NCBI RefSeq assembly: GCF_900157365.1
Contig: NZ_FUEZ01000004.1
Location: forward strand, 496,001-560,000
Source of the DNA: Mycobacterium numidiamassiliense
GTDB taxonomy: Bacteria; Actinomycetota; Actinomycetes; Mycobacteriales; Mycobacteriaceae
Direction: 5' to 3'
Length of the DNA stretch: 64,000 bases
The position numbers and the translations under genes were made by a program. Each line of letters opens with the position of its first letter. Position 1 is the stretch's first letter. The notes under the pieces are model-generated. The model had not been told where the DNA came from, searched no databases, and worked only from the letters and a program-made list of their open reading frames with translations. Below are positions 18,262-25,774 of the stretch, in pieces.

Positions 18262-19905
18262 ATGCGACGGATGCGGACGGCGACGGCGGCCCTGGCCGCC
18301 GGCATGCTGGTGGTCGCGTCGCTGGCCGGTTGCGGCGGCGGTGGCGTATTGAGCCCCGATCTGGTGCTGGTCAACGGCGGGGAACCGCCCTATCCGCTGG
18401 TCCCGACGAGCACCAACGACAGCAACGGCGGCAGGATCATCGACCGGCTCTTCGCCGGGCTGATGTCCTACGACGCGGCCGGGCATGCCTCGCAGGAGGT
18501 CGCCGAATCGATCGAGACGCCCGACAACGTCAACTACCGCATCGTCCTCAAGCCGGGTTGGACGTTCACCGACGGTTCGCCGGTGACGGCTCACTCATTT
18601 GTCGACGCGTGGAACTACGGCGCCTTGAGCAGCAATACCCAATTGCAGCAGAGCTTTTTCAGCCCCATCGACGGGTACGACCAGGTTGCCGGCGTTACCA
18701 GCGACGGAAAGCCGGTCCCAAAATCGGGGCAGACCACCATGTCTGGGCTGCAGGTGGTCAATGACCGGGAATTCACCGTGCGACTCAAGGCGCCGACTGT
18801 CGACTTCCTGTTGCGACTGGGTCACAGCGCCTTCTATCCGCTGCCGGCCGTCGCCTTTCGCGACATGGCGGCGTTCGGCCGCAACCCGGTCGGCAACGGC
18901 CCGTATCAGCTCGCCGACAGCCCGGACGGGCCGGCGTGGGAGCACAACGTGAAGATCGATGTGCGGCCCAATCCCGGCTACCACGGCAATCGGATGCCCC
19001 ACAACAAGGGCCTGAGGTTCGAGTTCTACGCCAACCTGGACACCGCCTACGCCGACCTGCTGTCGGGCAATCTCGATGTGCTGGACACGATTCCGCCGAG
19101 CGCACTGCCGATCTACAAACGCGACCTGGGGAACAACGTCATCAGCGGCCCCGTCGCGGTCAAACACAGCCTCGACACCCCGCTGCGACTGCCGCACTTC
19201 GGCGGCGAGGAGGGCCGATTGCGCAGGCTCGCACTGTCGGCCGCCGTCGATCGCGTGCAGATCTGCAACAAGATCTTCCTGGGCACCCGCACCCCGTCCA
19301 GCGATTTCACCGCCCGATCATTGCCGGGTTTCGATCCGAACCTGCCGGGGAAAGATGTCTTGGACTTCGATCCCGGTCGCGCGCGGCAACTTTGGACGCA
19401 AGCCAACGCGATTTCGGCGTGGAGCGGCCAATACGTGATCGCCTACAACGCCGATGCCGGCAATCAGGAATGGGTGGACGCCGTGGCCAACAGCATCAAG
19501 AACGTGCTGGGCATCGACGCGGTTGGCGCTCCGCAACCGACCTTCGCCGGGTTTCGCACCGAGATCACCAACCACACCATCTCCACCGGTTTTCGCGCCG
19601 CGTGGCAGGGCGACTACCCGTCGATGATCGAGTTCCTTGCCCCGCTGTTCGCCACCGGCGCCGGGTCCAACGACGTCGGCTACGCCAACCCCGAATTCGA
19701 CGCGGCGCTGGCGACCGCCGAGGCCGCCCCCAACCTGGCTGAGTCCAACGTGCTGGCCAACGCGTCGCAACGATTCCTGTTGCACGACATGCCCGTTGTG
19801 CCGCTGTGGGACAACATCAGCGTCGTGGGCTGGTCGCCTGAGGTGCACGATGTCAAGGTCAGCTGGAATGGACTGCCCGACTACGAGAACCTCGTGAAGG
19901 GCTGA
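18262..19905 (+). CDS. dppA: Dipeptide/peptide ABC transporter, substrate-binding lipoprotein DppA
   Basis: Family 5 extracellular solute-binding lipoprotein that delivers peptides to the DppBCD permease. The n-region MRRMRT and hydrophobic core lead to the lipobox SLAGC. The SBP_bac_5 body includes NDSNGGRIIDRLFAGL and VVPLWDNISV near the end. In M. tuberculosis this system imports short peptides and has been linked to heme uptake. Starts at 18250 and 18262 are both ATG in frame; I chose 18262 for a compact signal. The four dpp genes follow with 1-bp gaps or overlaps, forming one operon. Confidence 0.92.
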   Translation: MRRMRTATAALAAGMLVVASLAGCGGGGVLSPDLVLVNGGEPPYPLVPTSTNDSNGGRIIDRLFAGLMSYDAAGHASQEVAESIETPDNVNYRIVLKPGWTFTDGSPVTAHSFVDAWNYGALSSNTQLQQSFFSPIDGYDQVAGVTSDGKPVPKSGQTTMSGLQVVNDREFTVRLKAPTVDFLLRLGHSAFYPLPAVAFRDMAAFGRNPVGNGPYQLADSPDGPAWEHNVKIDVRPNPGYHGNRMPHNKGLRFEFYANLDTAYADLLSGNLDVLDTIPPSALPIYKRDLGNNVISGPVAVKHSLDTPLRLPHFGGEEGRLRRLALSAAVDRVQICNKIFLGTRTPSSDFTARSLPGFDPNLPGKDVLDFDPGRARQLWTQANAISAWSGQYVIAYNADAGNQEWVDAVANSIKNVLGIDAVGAPQPTFAGFRTEITNHTISTGFRAAWQGDYPSMIEFLAPLFATGAGSNDVGYANPEFDAALATAEAAPNLAESNVLANASQRFLLHDMPVVPLWDNISVVGWSPEVHDVKVSWNGLPDYENLVKG

Positions 19906-19906
19906 G

Positions 19907-20833
19907 ATGGGTTGGTACATCGCACGCCGAATCGCCATCATGGTGCCGGTTTTCCTCGGTGCCACCCTGTTGATCTACGGCATGGTTTTCCTGTTGCCCG
20001 GTGATCCGGTGGCAGCGATGGCAGGTGACCGTCCGCTGACTCCCGCAGCGGCCGCGCTATTGCGTGCCCGGTACCACCTCGACGACCCCTTCATCGTGCA
20101 GTACCTGCGCTACCTGGGTGGCGTCCTGCACGGTGATTTGGGCCGCTCCTACTCCGGGCTGCCGGTCAGTGCCGTTCTGGCACATGCATTTCCGGTCACC
20201 ATCAGGCTGGCGCTGATAGCGGTGGCAGTAGAAGCCTTGTTGGGCATCGGTTTTGGTGTGCTCGCCGGTTTACGCCAGGGCAGTCTCTTTGATTCGACCG
20301 TGCTGATCACCGGCCTCGTCATCATCGCGATCCCGATCTTCGTCCTGGCCTTTCTCGCGCAGTTCGTTTTCGGTGTCCGGCTGGGGATCGCGCCGGTCAC
20401 CGTGGGTCCGATCTCGACCTTCGGGCGGTTGTTGTTGCCCGGAATCGTCTTGGGCTCAGTGTCTTTCGCGTATGTCGTGCGGTTGACCCGATCCGCGGTG
20501 GCCGCAAACGCGCACGCCGACTACGTCCGCACCGCGACCGCGAAGGGGTTGTCGCGACCGCGGGTGGTGACCGTGCATATTCTGCGCAACTCGCTCATCC
20601 CAGTGGTGACTTTCCTCGGCGCTGACCTCGGGTCGCTGATGGGAGGGGCGATCGTCACCGAAGGCATCTTCAACATCCACGGCGTCGGCGGCGTGTTGTT
20701 CCAGGCCGTCACCCGGCAGGAGGCCCCGACGGTGGTGTCCATCGTGACGGTGCTGGTGCTGATCTATCTGCTGGCCAACCTTGCGGTGGACTTGCTGTAC
20801 GCAGCCCTCGACCCCCGGATCCGCTATGGCTGA
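19907..20833 (+). CDS. dppB: Peptide ABC transporter permease DppB
   Basis: Inner-membrane permease of 308 residues with about six membrane helices. The EAA loop that contacts the ATPase reads TAKGLSRPRVVTVHILRNSL near residues 208-227. The N-terminal signature IARRIAIMVPVFLGATLLIY is typical for OppB/DppB proteins. The ATG starts 1 bp after the dppA stop. The last 8 bases overlap dppC. Confidence 0.95.
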   Translation: MGWYIARRIAIMVPVFLGATLLIYGMVFLLPGDPVAAMAGDRPLTPAAAALLRARYHLDDPFIVQYLRYLGGVLHGDLGRSYSGLPVSAVLAHAFPVTIRLALIAVAVEALLGIGFGVLAGLRQGSLFDSTVLITGLVIIAIPIFVLAFLAQFVFGVRLGIAPVTVGPISTFGRLLLPGIVLGSVSFAYVVRLTRSAVAANAHADYVRTATAKGLSRPRVVTVHILRNSLIPVVTFLGADLGSLMGGAIVTEGIFNIHGVGGVLFQAVTRQEAPTVVSIVTVLVLIYLLANLAVDLLYAALDPRIRYG

Positions 20834-21701
20834 GCGCACCGAAGAGCGGCACGGCTTTTGGCGCGACACCTGGCGTGAGTTGCGTGGGCGCCCCAAGTTC
20901 GTCGTCGCCGCCGCCCTGATCCTGTTCGTCGTGATCGTCGCGCTGGTTCCGTCCTGGTTCACCGGAATCGATCCCAACTACGGCGATCCCAGCCAGAGCC
21001 TGCTTGCGCCGTCGGCCGCACACTGGTTCGGCACCGACCTTCAGGGTCACGACATCTACGCGCGCACCGTGTACGGCGCGCAGGCCTCGCTCACCGTGGG
21101 ACTGGGCACCACGCTGCTGGTTTTCCTCGTCGGTGGCGCCCTGGGGGCGCTGGCCGGCTTTTACGGGGGCTGGATCGACGCCGTGGTCTCCCGTATCACC
21201 GACGTCTTCTTCGGGCTGCCGTTGCTGCTGGCCGCGATTGTGATCATGGGCGTCATGCACCACCGCAGGGTGTGGACGGTGATCGCGATCCTGGCCCTGT
21301 TCGGCTGGACCGGGATCGCAAGGGTCGCCCGCAGCGCCGTGCTCGAGGTGCGCTCGAGCGATTACGTGCTGGCGGCGAAAGCGCTGGGCCTGGGGAACTT
21401 TCAGATCTTGATGCGGCATGTGGTGCCCAACGCCTTGGGGCCGGTCTTCGCGATGGCCACCCTGGCCTTCGGCGTGTTCATCGTCACCGAGGCGTCCCTG
21501 TCTTACCTGGGTGTGGGGCTGCCGGCCTCGGTGGTGTCCTGGGGCGGTGACATCAGCATGGCGCAGAGCCGGCTGCGCTCGGGCTCGCCGATTCTGTTCT
21601 ATCCCGCTGGTGCACTGGCGATTACGGTGTTGGCGTTCATGATGATGGGCGACGCGTTGCGCGATGCGCTGGATCCGACCTCGAGGGCGCGGCGAGTATG
21701 A
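20826..21701 (+). CDS. dppC: Peptide ABC transporter permease DppC
   Basis: Second permease subunit, 291 residues from the ATG at 20826 (8-bp overlap with dppB). The OppC-type N-terminal segment is followed by the periplasmic motif HWFGTDLQGHDIYAR and the EAA loop AAKALGLGNFQILMRHVVPN. About six membrane helices are predicted by eye. The stop overlaps the dppD start as ATGA. Confidence 0.95.
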   Translation: MAERTEERHGFWRDTWRELRGRPKFVVAAALILFVVIVALVPSWFTGIDPNYGDPSQSLLAPSAAHWFGTDLQGHDIYARTVYGAQASLTVGLGTTLLVFLVGGALGALAGFYGGWIDAVVSRITDVFFGLPLLLAAIVIMGVMHHRRVWTVIAILALFGWTGIARVARSAVLEVRSSDYVLAAKALGLGNFQILMRHVVPNALGPVFAMATLAFGVFIVTEASLSYLGVGLPASVVSWGGDISMAQSRLRSGSPILFYPAGALAITVLAFMMMGDALRDALDPTSRARRV

Positions 21702-23320
21702 GCACGCAAGCGTCGCCGCTGCTGTCGGTCGAGGGGCTGGAGGTCACGTTCGGTGGCCACACCCCGGTCCTGCGCGGTATGGATCTCGACGTGCTGCGCG
21801 GCCAGACCGTCGCTGTCGTCGGCGAATCCGGTTCGGGAAAGTCCACCACGGCCGCCGCTGTCCTCGGGCTGCTGCCACCCGGCGGGCGAATTACCGCCGG
21901 GCGCATCACCTTCGACGGCGTCGACATCACCGCCGCCGATCGCCGGCAGCTCCGCTCGATCAGGGGCCGTCGCATCGGTTACGTCCCCCAGGACCCGATG
22001 ACAAATCTCAACCCGGTGTGGAAGGTCGGCTTCCAGGTCCGCGAAGCGTTGCGCGTCAACACCGATAGCCATCAGGCACGGCGAAGGGCGGTGGAGTTGC
22101 TCGCCGATGCCGGGATGCCCGATCCGGCTAAGCAAGCCGGCAAGTATCCACACCAGCTGTCCGGGGGTATGTGTCAACGCGCGCTGATCGCCATCGGCCT
22201 GGCCGGTCGCCCGCAGCTGCTGATCGCCGACGAGCCGACGTCGGCGCTCGATGTCACCGTGCAGCGGCAGGTGCTCGACCATCTGCAGCGCCTCACCGAT
22301 GAACTGGGCACCGCGCTGCTGCTGATCACCCACGATTTGGCGATGGCCGCCGAACGCGCCGAGTCTGTCGTGGTCGTCCATCACGGTGTGGTGGTGGAAT
22401 CCGGTGCGGCACAATCGATCCTGCGGGACCCGCAGCACGAGTACACCCGCAGACTGGTGGCGGCGGTCCCCTCGCTGACACCCAAGAACACATCGCAAAC
22501 GCCGACGCCGGTCGCCGATCGCGACGACATCGTCGTCGCCTCGCAGCTGACCAAGATCTACTCCGAGTCGCGCGGGGCACCGTGGCGGCGCACGGAATTT
22601 CGCGCGGTCGACGACGTATCGTTTCGGATGCGCCGAGCCGGCACCCTCGCGATCGTCGGTGAGTCGGGTTCGGGCAAATCGACCGTAGCCCGGATGGTGC
22701 TGGGCTTGATGCAACCCACTTCGGGCACAGTGGTTTTCGATGACACCGTGGACGTCGGCTCAATGGACCGCAAGCAAGCGATGGCCTTCCGCCGTCGCGT
22801 CCAGCCGGTGTTCCAGAACCCCTACAGCAGTCTGGATCCCATGTACTCGGTTTTTCGTGCGATCGAGGAACCACTGCGGATCCACCGGATCGGTGACCGC
22901 GCTCAGCGTGAGCGGACCGTACGCGAGCTCGTCGATCAAGTGGCACTGCCGTCGTCGGTATTGCGCCGGGTGCCCCGGGAGCTCTCGGGCGGTCAACGGC
23001 AGCGGGTCGCCATCGCCCGGGCGCTGGCGCTGCGGCCCGAGGTGCTGGTGTGCGACGAGGCGGTGTCGGCGCTCGACGTCCTGGTGCAGGCGCAGATACT
23101 CGATCTGCTGGCGGATCTGCAGTCCGAACTGGGGCTGACGTATTTATTCATCAGCCACGACCTGGCGGTGATCCGGCAGATCGCCGACGAGGTGCTGGTG
23201 ATGCGCGCCGGGCGCGTCGTCGAGCAGGCCGCCACCGAGGAGCTGTTCACCCGGCCGACCCACGAGTACACCCGTCAGTTGCTGGATGCCATCCCCGGCG
23301 CGCCCGCGCGGCCCCGATAG
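21698..23320 (+). CDS. dppD: Peptide ABC transporter ATPase DppD (fused DppD-DppF)
   Basis: A 540-residue ATPase with two complete ABC domains, doing the work of the separate DppD and DppF of enterics. Domain 1: Walker A GESGSGKST at 42-50, signature LSGGMCQR, Walker B LLIADEPTSALD. Domain 2: Walker A near 319-328, signature LSGGQRQR, Walker B VLVCDEAVSALD. Both domains look catalytically intact. It is the last gene of the dpp operon proper. Confidence 0.95.
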   Translation: MSTQASPLLSVEGLEVTFGGHTPVLRGMDLDVLRGQTVAVVGESGSGKSTTAAAVLGLLPPGGRITAGRITFDGVDITAADRRQLRSIRGRRIGYVPQDPMTNLNPVWKVGFQVREALRVNTDSHQARRRAVELLADAGMPDPAKQAGKYPHQLSGGMCQRALIAIGLAGRPQLLIADEPTSALDVTVQRQVLDHLQRLTDELGTALLLITHDLAMAAERAESVVVVHHGVVVESGAAQSILRDPQHEYTRRLVAAVPSLTPKNTSQTPTPVADRDDIVVASQLTKIYSESRGAPWRRTEFRAVDDVSFRMRRAGTLAIVGESGSGKSTVARMVLGLMQPTSGTVVFDDTVDVGSMDRKQAMAFRRRVQPVFQNPYSSLDPMYSVFRAIEEPLRIHRIGDRAQRERTVRELVDQVALPSSVLRRVPRELSGGQRQRVAIARALALRPEVLVCDEAVSALDVLVQAQILDLLADLQSELGLTYLFISHDLAVIRQIADEVLVMRAGRVVEQAATEELFTRPTHEYTRQLLDAIPGAPARPR

Positions 23321-23331
23321 GTTGGCAACCT

Positions 23332-24084
23332 GTGACGGCTGATCCGCTCGCCCCGCTGATGGATCTCCCCGGCGTCGCCGAGGCGAGCGACGAGGCGCGT
23401 GCGGCGCTGGGCCGAGCGCATCGGCACCGGGCGAATCTGCGGGGCTGGCCGGCGTCGGCCGCCGAGGCCGCGTGGCGGGCGGCGCGCGCCTCCTCGGTGC
23501 TCGATGGGGGGCCGGCGCGACTTGACGATGTCGCGGAGCCGATCGGCGATCCGGTGTTCGGCGGGGCGTTGCGGGTAGCCCAGGCATTGGAGGGCGGCGG
23601 CGGCGCCCTCGTCGGTATCTGGGAGCGAGCGCCGTTGCAGGCCCTGGCCCGCCTGCACATGCTGGCGGCGGCGGATCAGGTTGGTGACGACCGACTGGGC
23701 CGCCCGCGTGCCGACGCCCAAGTGGGACCGCGGCTGGAGCTGCTCGCCGAATTGGTCACCGGGCGCACGCGCGCGTCGGCGCCGGTGGTCGCCGCAGTGG
23801 CGCACGGCGAGCTGCTGACGCTGAGGCCATTCGGCAGCGCCGACGGCGTCGTCGCTCGCGGGGTGTCACGCCTGGTGACGATCACCAGCGGGCTCGACCC
23901 GCACGGACTGGGCGTGCCGGAGGTGAGCTGGATGCGTAAACCCGTGGAATATCGTGATGCCGCAAGGGGATTCGCCGATGGCACGCCAAGCGGCCTGGCG
24001 GCCTGGCTGCTGCTGTGTTGCCGGGCGATGCACGACGGCGCGCAGGAGGCGTTGTCGATCGCCGAGTCGGCGACGAACAGGTAG
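23332..24084 (+). CDS. Fic-like fold protein with degenerate active motif (Rv3662c-like)
   Basis: 250 residues from the GTG at 23332, 11 bp after dppD. It is mostly alpha-helical by composition. The segment HGELLTLRPFGSADGVVARG (about 157-176) looks like a Fic core (H-x-x-x-x-x-HPF-x-x-GNGR) that has lost the catalytic histidine (RPF for HPF) and the phosphate-binding glycine-rich loop. If this reading is right the protein is not an AMPylase. It is an orphan by annotation in M. tuberculosis, sometimes called an oxidoreductase without evidence I know of. It is probably co-transcribed with dpp. Confidence 0.75.
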   Translation: MTADPLAPLMDLPGVAEASDEARAALGRAHRHRANLRGWPASAAEAAWRAARASSVLDGGPARLDDVAEPIGDPVFGGALRVAQALEGGGGALVGIWERAPLQALARLHMLAAADQVGDDRLGRPRADAQVGPRLELLAELVTGRTRASAPVVAAVAHGELLTLRPFGSADGVVARGVSRLVTITSGLDPHGLGVPEVSWMRKPVEYRDAARGFADGTPSGLAAWLLLCCRAMHDGAQEALSIAESATNR

Positions 24085-24087
24085 AGC

Positions 24088-24120
24088 GGGCGGCGTACCG
24101 AAATGTTCGGTCCGCCGCCC
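24088..24120. terminator. Strong hairpin shared by the Fic-like gene and the Ms1-type RNA
   Basis: GGGCGGCG, one unpaired base, ACCGAA, loop ATG, TTCGGT, one unpaired base, CGCCGCCC: a 14-bp stem with a single mismatch. It starts 3 nt after the stop codon at 24084. It would end transcripts coming from the left, and on the minus strand it marks the likely 3' end of the small RNA. No T-tract on either side. Confidence 0.65.
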
Positions 24121-24378
24121 GCGAGCACGGAACTCGGTTACCAAGCGTGCATCTTTGGGTTACGTGGGTGGCCTCGGCGATCTTGCGCTTCGTCTGGCTG
24201 CGACCCCACCCAAGGGGTCGTCGACACCGTTCCGATTTTCGCAATTACGCAGGCCCGCAACACTTCTGCCATTATCGCGGCTATGACTCCGCGTGGGTGC
24301 CGGGTACCGTGCTGGGTGCCCGGATTGGGAGATGGATCCTTCTCTTCCGGATCGACCTTGGCCTTACCGGGCTGCCGT
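24088..24378 (-). ncRNA. Ms1/MTS2823-type 6S-like RNA (predicted)
   Basis: A 403-bp gap without a coding frame, directly downstream of and co-directional with the HAD phosphatase. This is the place and direction of MTS2823 (ncRv13661) in M. tuberculosis and Ms1 in M. smegmatis as I remember them. The minus strand has a promoter (TTGCTG, 17 bp, TACAAA) that would start an RNA near 24378. A strong hairpin at 24120-24088 would end it, giving about 291 nt against roughly 300 in the known RNAs. An internal hairpin GACCCC-TTGGGT-GGGGTC is visible at 24219-24202. Ms1 binds core RNA polymerase in stationary phase. The call rests on position, length and promoter, not on alignment. Confidence 0.68.
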
Positions 24379-24384
24379 GGTTCC

Positions 24385-24413
24385 TTTGTACTCCTGCAGC
24401 CTTAGCACAGCAA
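24385..24413 (-). promoter_or_regulatory. Promoter of the Ms1-type RNA
   Basis: Minus strand -35 TTGCTG (24413-24408), 17-bp spacer, -10 TACAAA (24390-24385). The spacing is ideal for SigA. The predicted start is 6-7 nt after the -10. Confidence 0.5.
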
Positions 24414-24443
24414 GGCCCAATTCTGTGAATGTTGCCAATCCGT

Positions 24444-24458
24444 AGCCCGCTGCGGGCT
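24444..24458. terminator. Hairpin after the HAD phosphatase gene
   Basis: AGCCCG, loop CTG, CGGGCT, about 30 nt past the phosphatase stop on the minus strand. It may separate that mRNA from the small RNA downstream. Confidence 0.4.
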
Positions 24459-24487
24459 TAAAATGTTTGCTATCAGCGTGATTGGAT

Positions 24488-25333
24488 TTAGAGCGCGAAA
24501 CGGCGCAGCACCGAGTAGGTGACCGCTCCGGCCGCCAGTGCGCTGATCCCCACCGCCGCGGTCGTCGCGATCGCGGCACCCGACGGCGCCGGAATCCGGT
24601 CCCGCAGCGATACCGGTCGCGAGAAGCTCAGCACCGGCCAACCGCGCTCGGTGGCCTCTCGCCGCAGGCCCCGGTCCGGGTTGACCACGCTGGGGTGGCC
24701 GACGGCTTCGAGCATCGGCAGGTCGGTGATCGAGTCGGAATAGGCGTAGCAGTACTGCAACGGGTAACCCTCGCGGGCCGCCAGCTCGCGGATGGCCTGC
24801 ACCTTGCCTTCGCCGTAGCAGTAGAACGCGACCTCGCCGGTGTACTTCCCGTCCTCCACGACCATCCGCGTCGCCATCGCATGGGTCGCGCCGAGGGCCC
24901 GGGCGATCGGCGCCACGATTTCCTCCCCGGATGCCGAGACGACGACCACGTCACGGCCGCACAACTTGTGGGCGGCGATCAGGTCGGCGGCCTCGGCGAA
25001 GACCAGCGGCGTCACGATGTCGTGCAGCGTTTCGTTGACGATTGATTTCACCTGCGCGACGTCCCAACCGGTGCACATGTTGGTCATGTGGGTGCGCATC
25101 CGGTCCATCTGGTCATGATCGGCACCAGATAGCAGAAAGATGAATTGCGCGTAGCTCGACTTGAGCACGGCGCGTCGATTGAGCAGTCCCTGGTTGAAGA
25201 ACGGTTTGCTGAACGCCAGGGTGCTGGACTTGGCGATGATCGTCTTGTCCAGGTCAAAGAAGGCCGCAGTGCGGGCGCTGGAGCCGGCGGGTGCCGCTGT
25301 TTGCTGCTGCGCGGGCGAGTCGGAGACGGTCAC
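24488..25333 (-). CDS. HAD-superfamily phosphatase, SerB-like, membrane-tailed (Rv3661-like)
   Basis: 281 residues. The HAD motif I FFDLDKTII has the nucleophile D27 and acid D29 (DxD). Motif II lies in VVVVSASGEEI, and motif III/IV in YAYSDSITDLPML. It is of the HAD-IB group that includes phosphoserine phosphatase; the substrate is not established. A hydrophobic C-terminal helix (TTAAVGISALAAGAV) may anchor it in the membrane. I chose the GTG at 25333, matching the start I recall in M. tuberculosis and placed 6 nt after a TATGCT -10; another GTG is at 25339. It is flanked by the two small RNA loci. Confidence 0.88.
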   Translation of the reverse strand: MTVSDSPAQQQTAAPAGSSARTAAFFDLDKTIIAKSSTLAFSKPFFNQGLLNRRAVLKSSYAQFIFLLSGADHDQMDRMRTHMTNMCTGWDVAQVKSIVNETLHDIVTPLVFAEAADLIAAHKLCGRDVVVVSASGEEIVAPIARALGATHAMATRMVVEDGKYTGEVAFYCYGEGKVQAIRELAAREGYPLQYCYAYSDSITDLPMLEAVGHPSVVNPDRGLRREATERGWPVLSFSRPVSLRDRIPAPSGAAIATTAAVGISALAAGAVTYSVLRRFAL

Positions 25334-25339
25334 GGACAC

Positions 25340-25345
25340 AGCATA
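25340..25345 (-). promoter_or_regulatory. -10 element of the HAD phosphatase, leaderless type
   Basis: TATGCT on the minus strand lies 6 nt before the GTG at 25333. No ribosome-binding site is present. Inferred from spacing. Confidence 0.45.
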
Positions 25346-25462
25346 GGTCCGTGATCGGACGGGCCTGCGATATCGCGCGCAAAACGACCGCTCAGGCGGC
25401 TGCGGCGGGCGGGGTCGGCGGCGTTTTTGCGGCTCAAAGTGACTTTTGAATAAAATTGGAAC

Positions 25463-25493
25463 TTGCGACACCGCCCACTGTCGTGTGTATAGT
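25463..25493 (+). promoter_or_regulatory. Promoter of the 6C RNA
   Basis: -10 TATAGT at 25488-25493 with a TTGCGA at 25463-25468 as possible -35 (19-bp spacer, slightly long). The predicted start is near 25500, just before the first hairpin. Confidence 0.55.
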
Positions 25494-25499
25494 AAGCAT

Positions 25500-25600
25500 T
25501 ACTCGGCCTGAGCCGAGGGTGTATCAGCCCGACCCCCCGGGGCTGATGCACGACGACCTCCGCCTCCTCCCCCCCTGGCGGGGGTCGTCCCTTTTGTGGG
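25500..25600 (+). ncRNA. 6C RNA (B11/MTS2822 type)
   Basis: Conserved actinobacterial small RNA of about 95-100 nt, named for runs of six or more C in two hairpin loops. Hairpin with C6 loop: stem TCAGCCC/GGGCTGA, loop GACCCCCCG at 25531-25539. Second hairpin: outer stem GACGACC/GGTCGTC, inner stem CCGCC/GGCGG, loop with seven C at 25569-25575. A T-rich stretch follows, as for an intrinsic terminator. A short 5' hairpin (CTCGGC/GCCGAG) precedes both. The position upstream of ssd and co-directional with it matches M. tuberculosis B11. C-rich loops of this kind pair with G-rich ribosome-binding sites of target mRNAs. Confidence 0.92.
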
Positions 25601-25608
25601 GTGTTTTT
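25552..25608 (+). terminator. Intrinsic terminator of the 6C RNA
   Basis: A 13-bp stem (25552-25564 with 25577-25589, one T-G pair), then CCTTTTGTGGGGTGTTTTT. One of the few T-tailed terminators in this window. Confidence 0.7.
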
Positions 25609-25732
25609 CTCCGGCGATTTGCGGGCTCGGCCAAGCCGTCCGCGCGTTGCGGAGACCATGGGATTCCTGGTCTAAATGTTCGCCAGCCCGACGTCTTTGT
25701 GCACACTCGCGTCTCTCTCCACATATCCCGGT

Positions 25733-25750
25733 TTGGGACTGGTGTCCCAA
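25733..25750. promoter_or_regulatory. 18-bp dyad TTGGGACTGGTGTCCCAA before ssd (DosR-box-like)
   Basis: Perfect 7-bp arms TTGGGAC/GTCCCAA with spacer TGGT, ending 24 bp before the ssd ATG. It matches the GGGACT...GTCCC core of the DosR box (TTSGGGACTWWAGTCCCSAA from memory); the central WWA and both S positions do not match. A regulator binding here would control the ssd-tad operon. The rest of 25609-25774 has no gene. Confidence 0.5.
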
Positions 25751-25774
25751 GGTCACGACCCGGATGGTGGGTGA

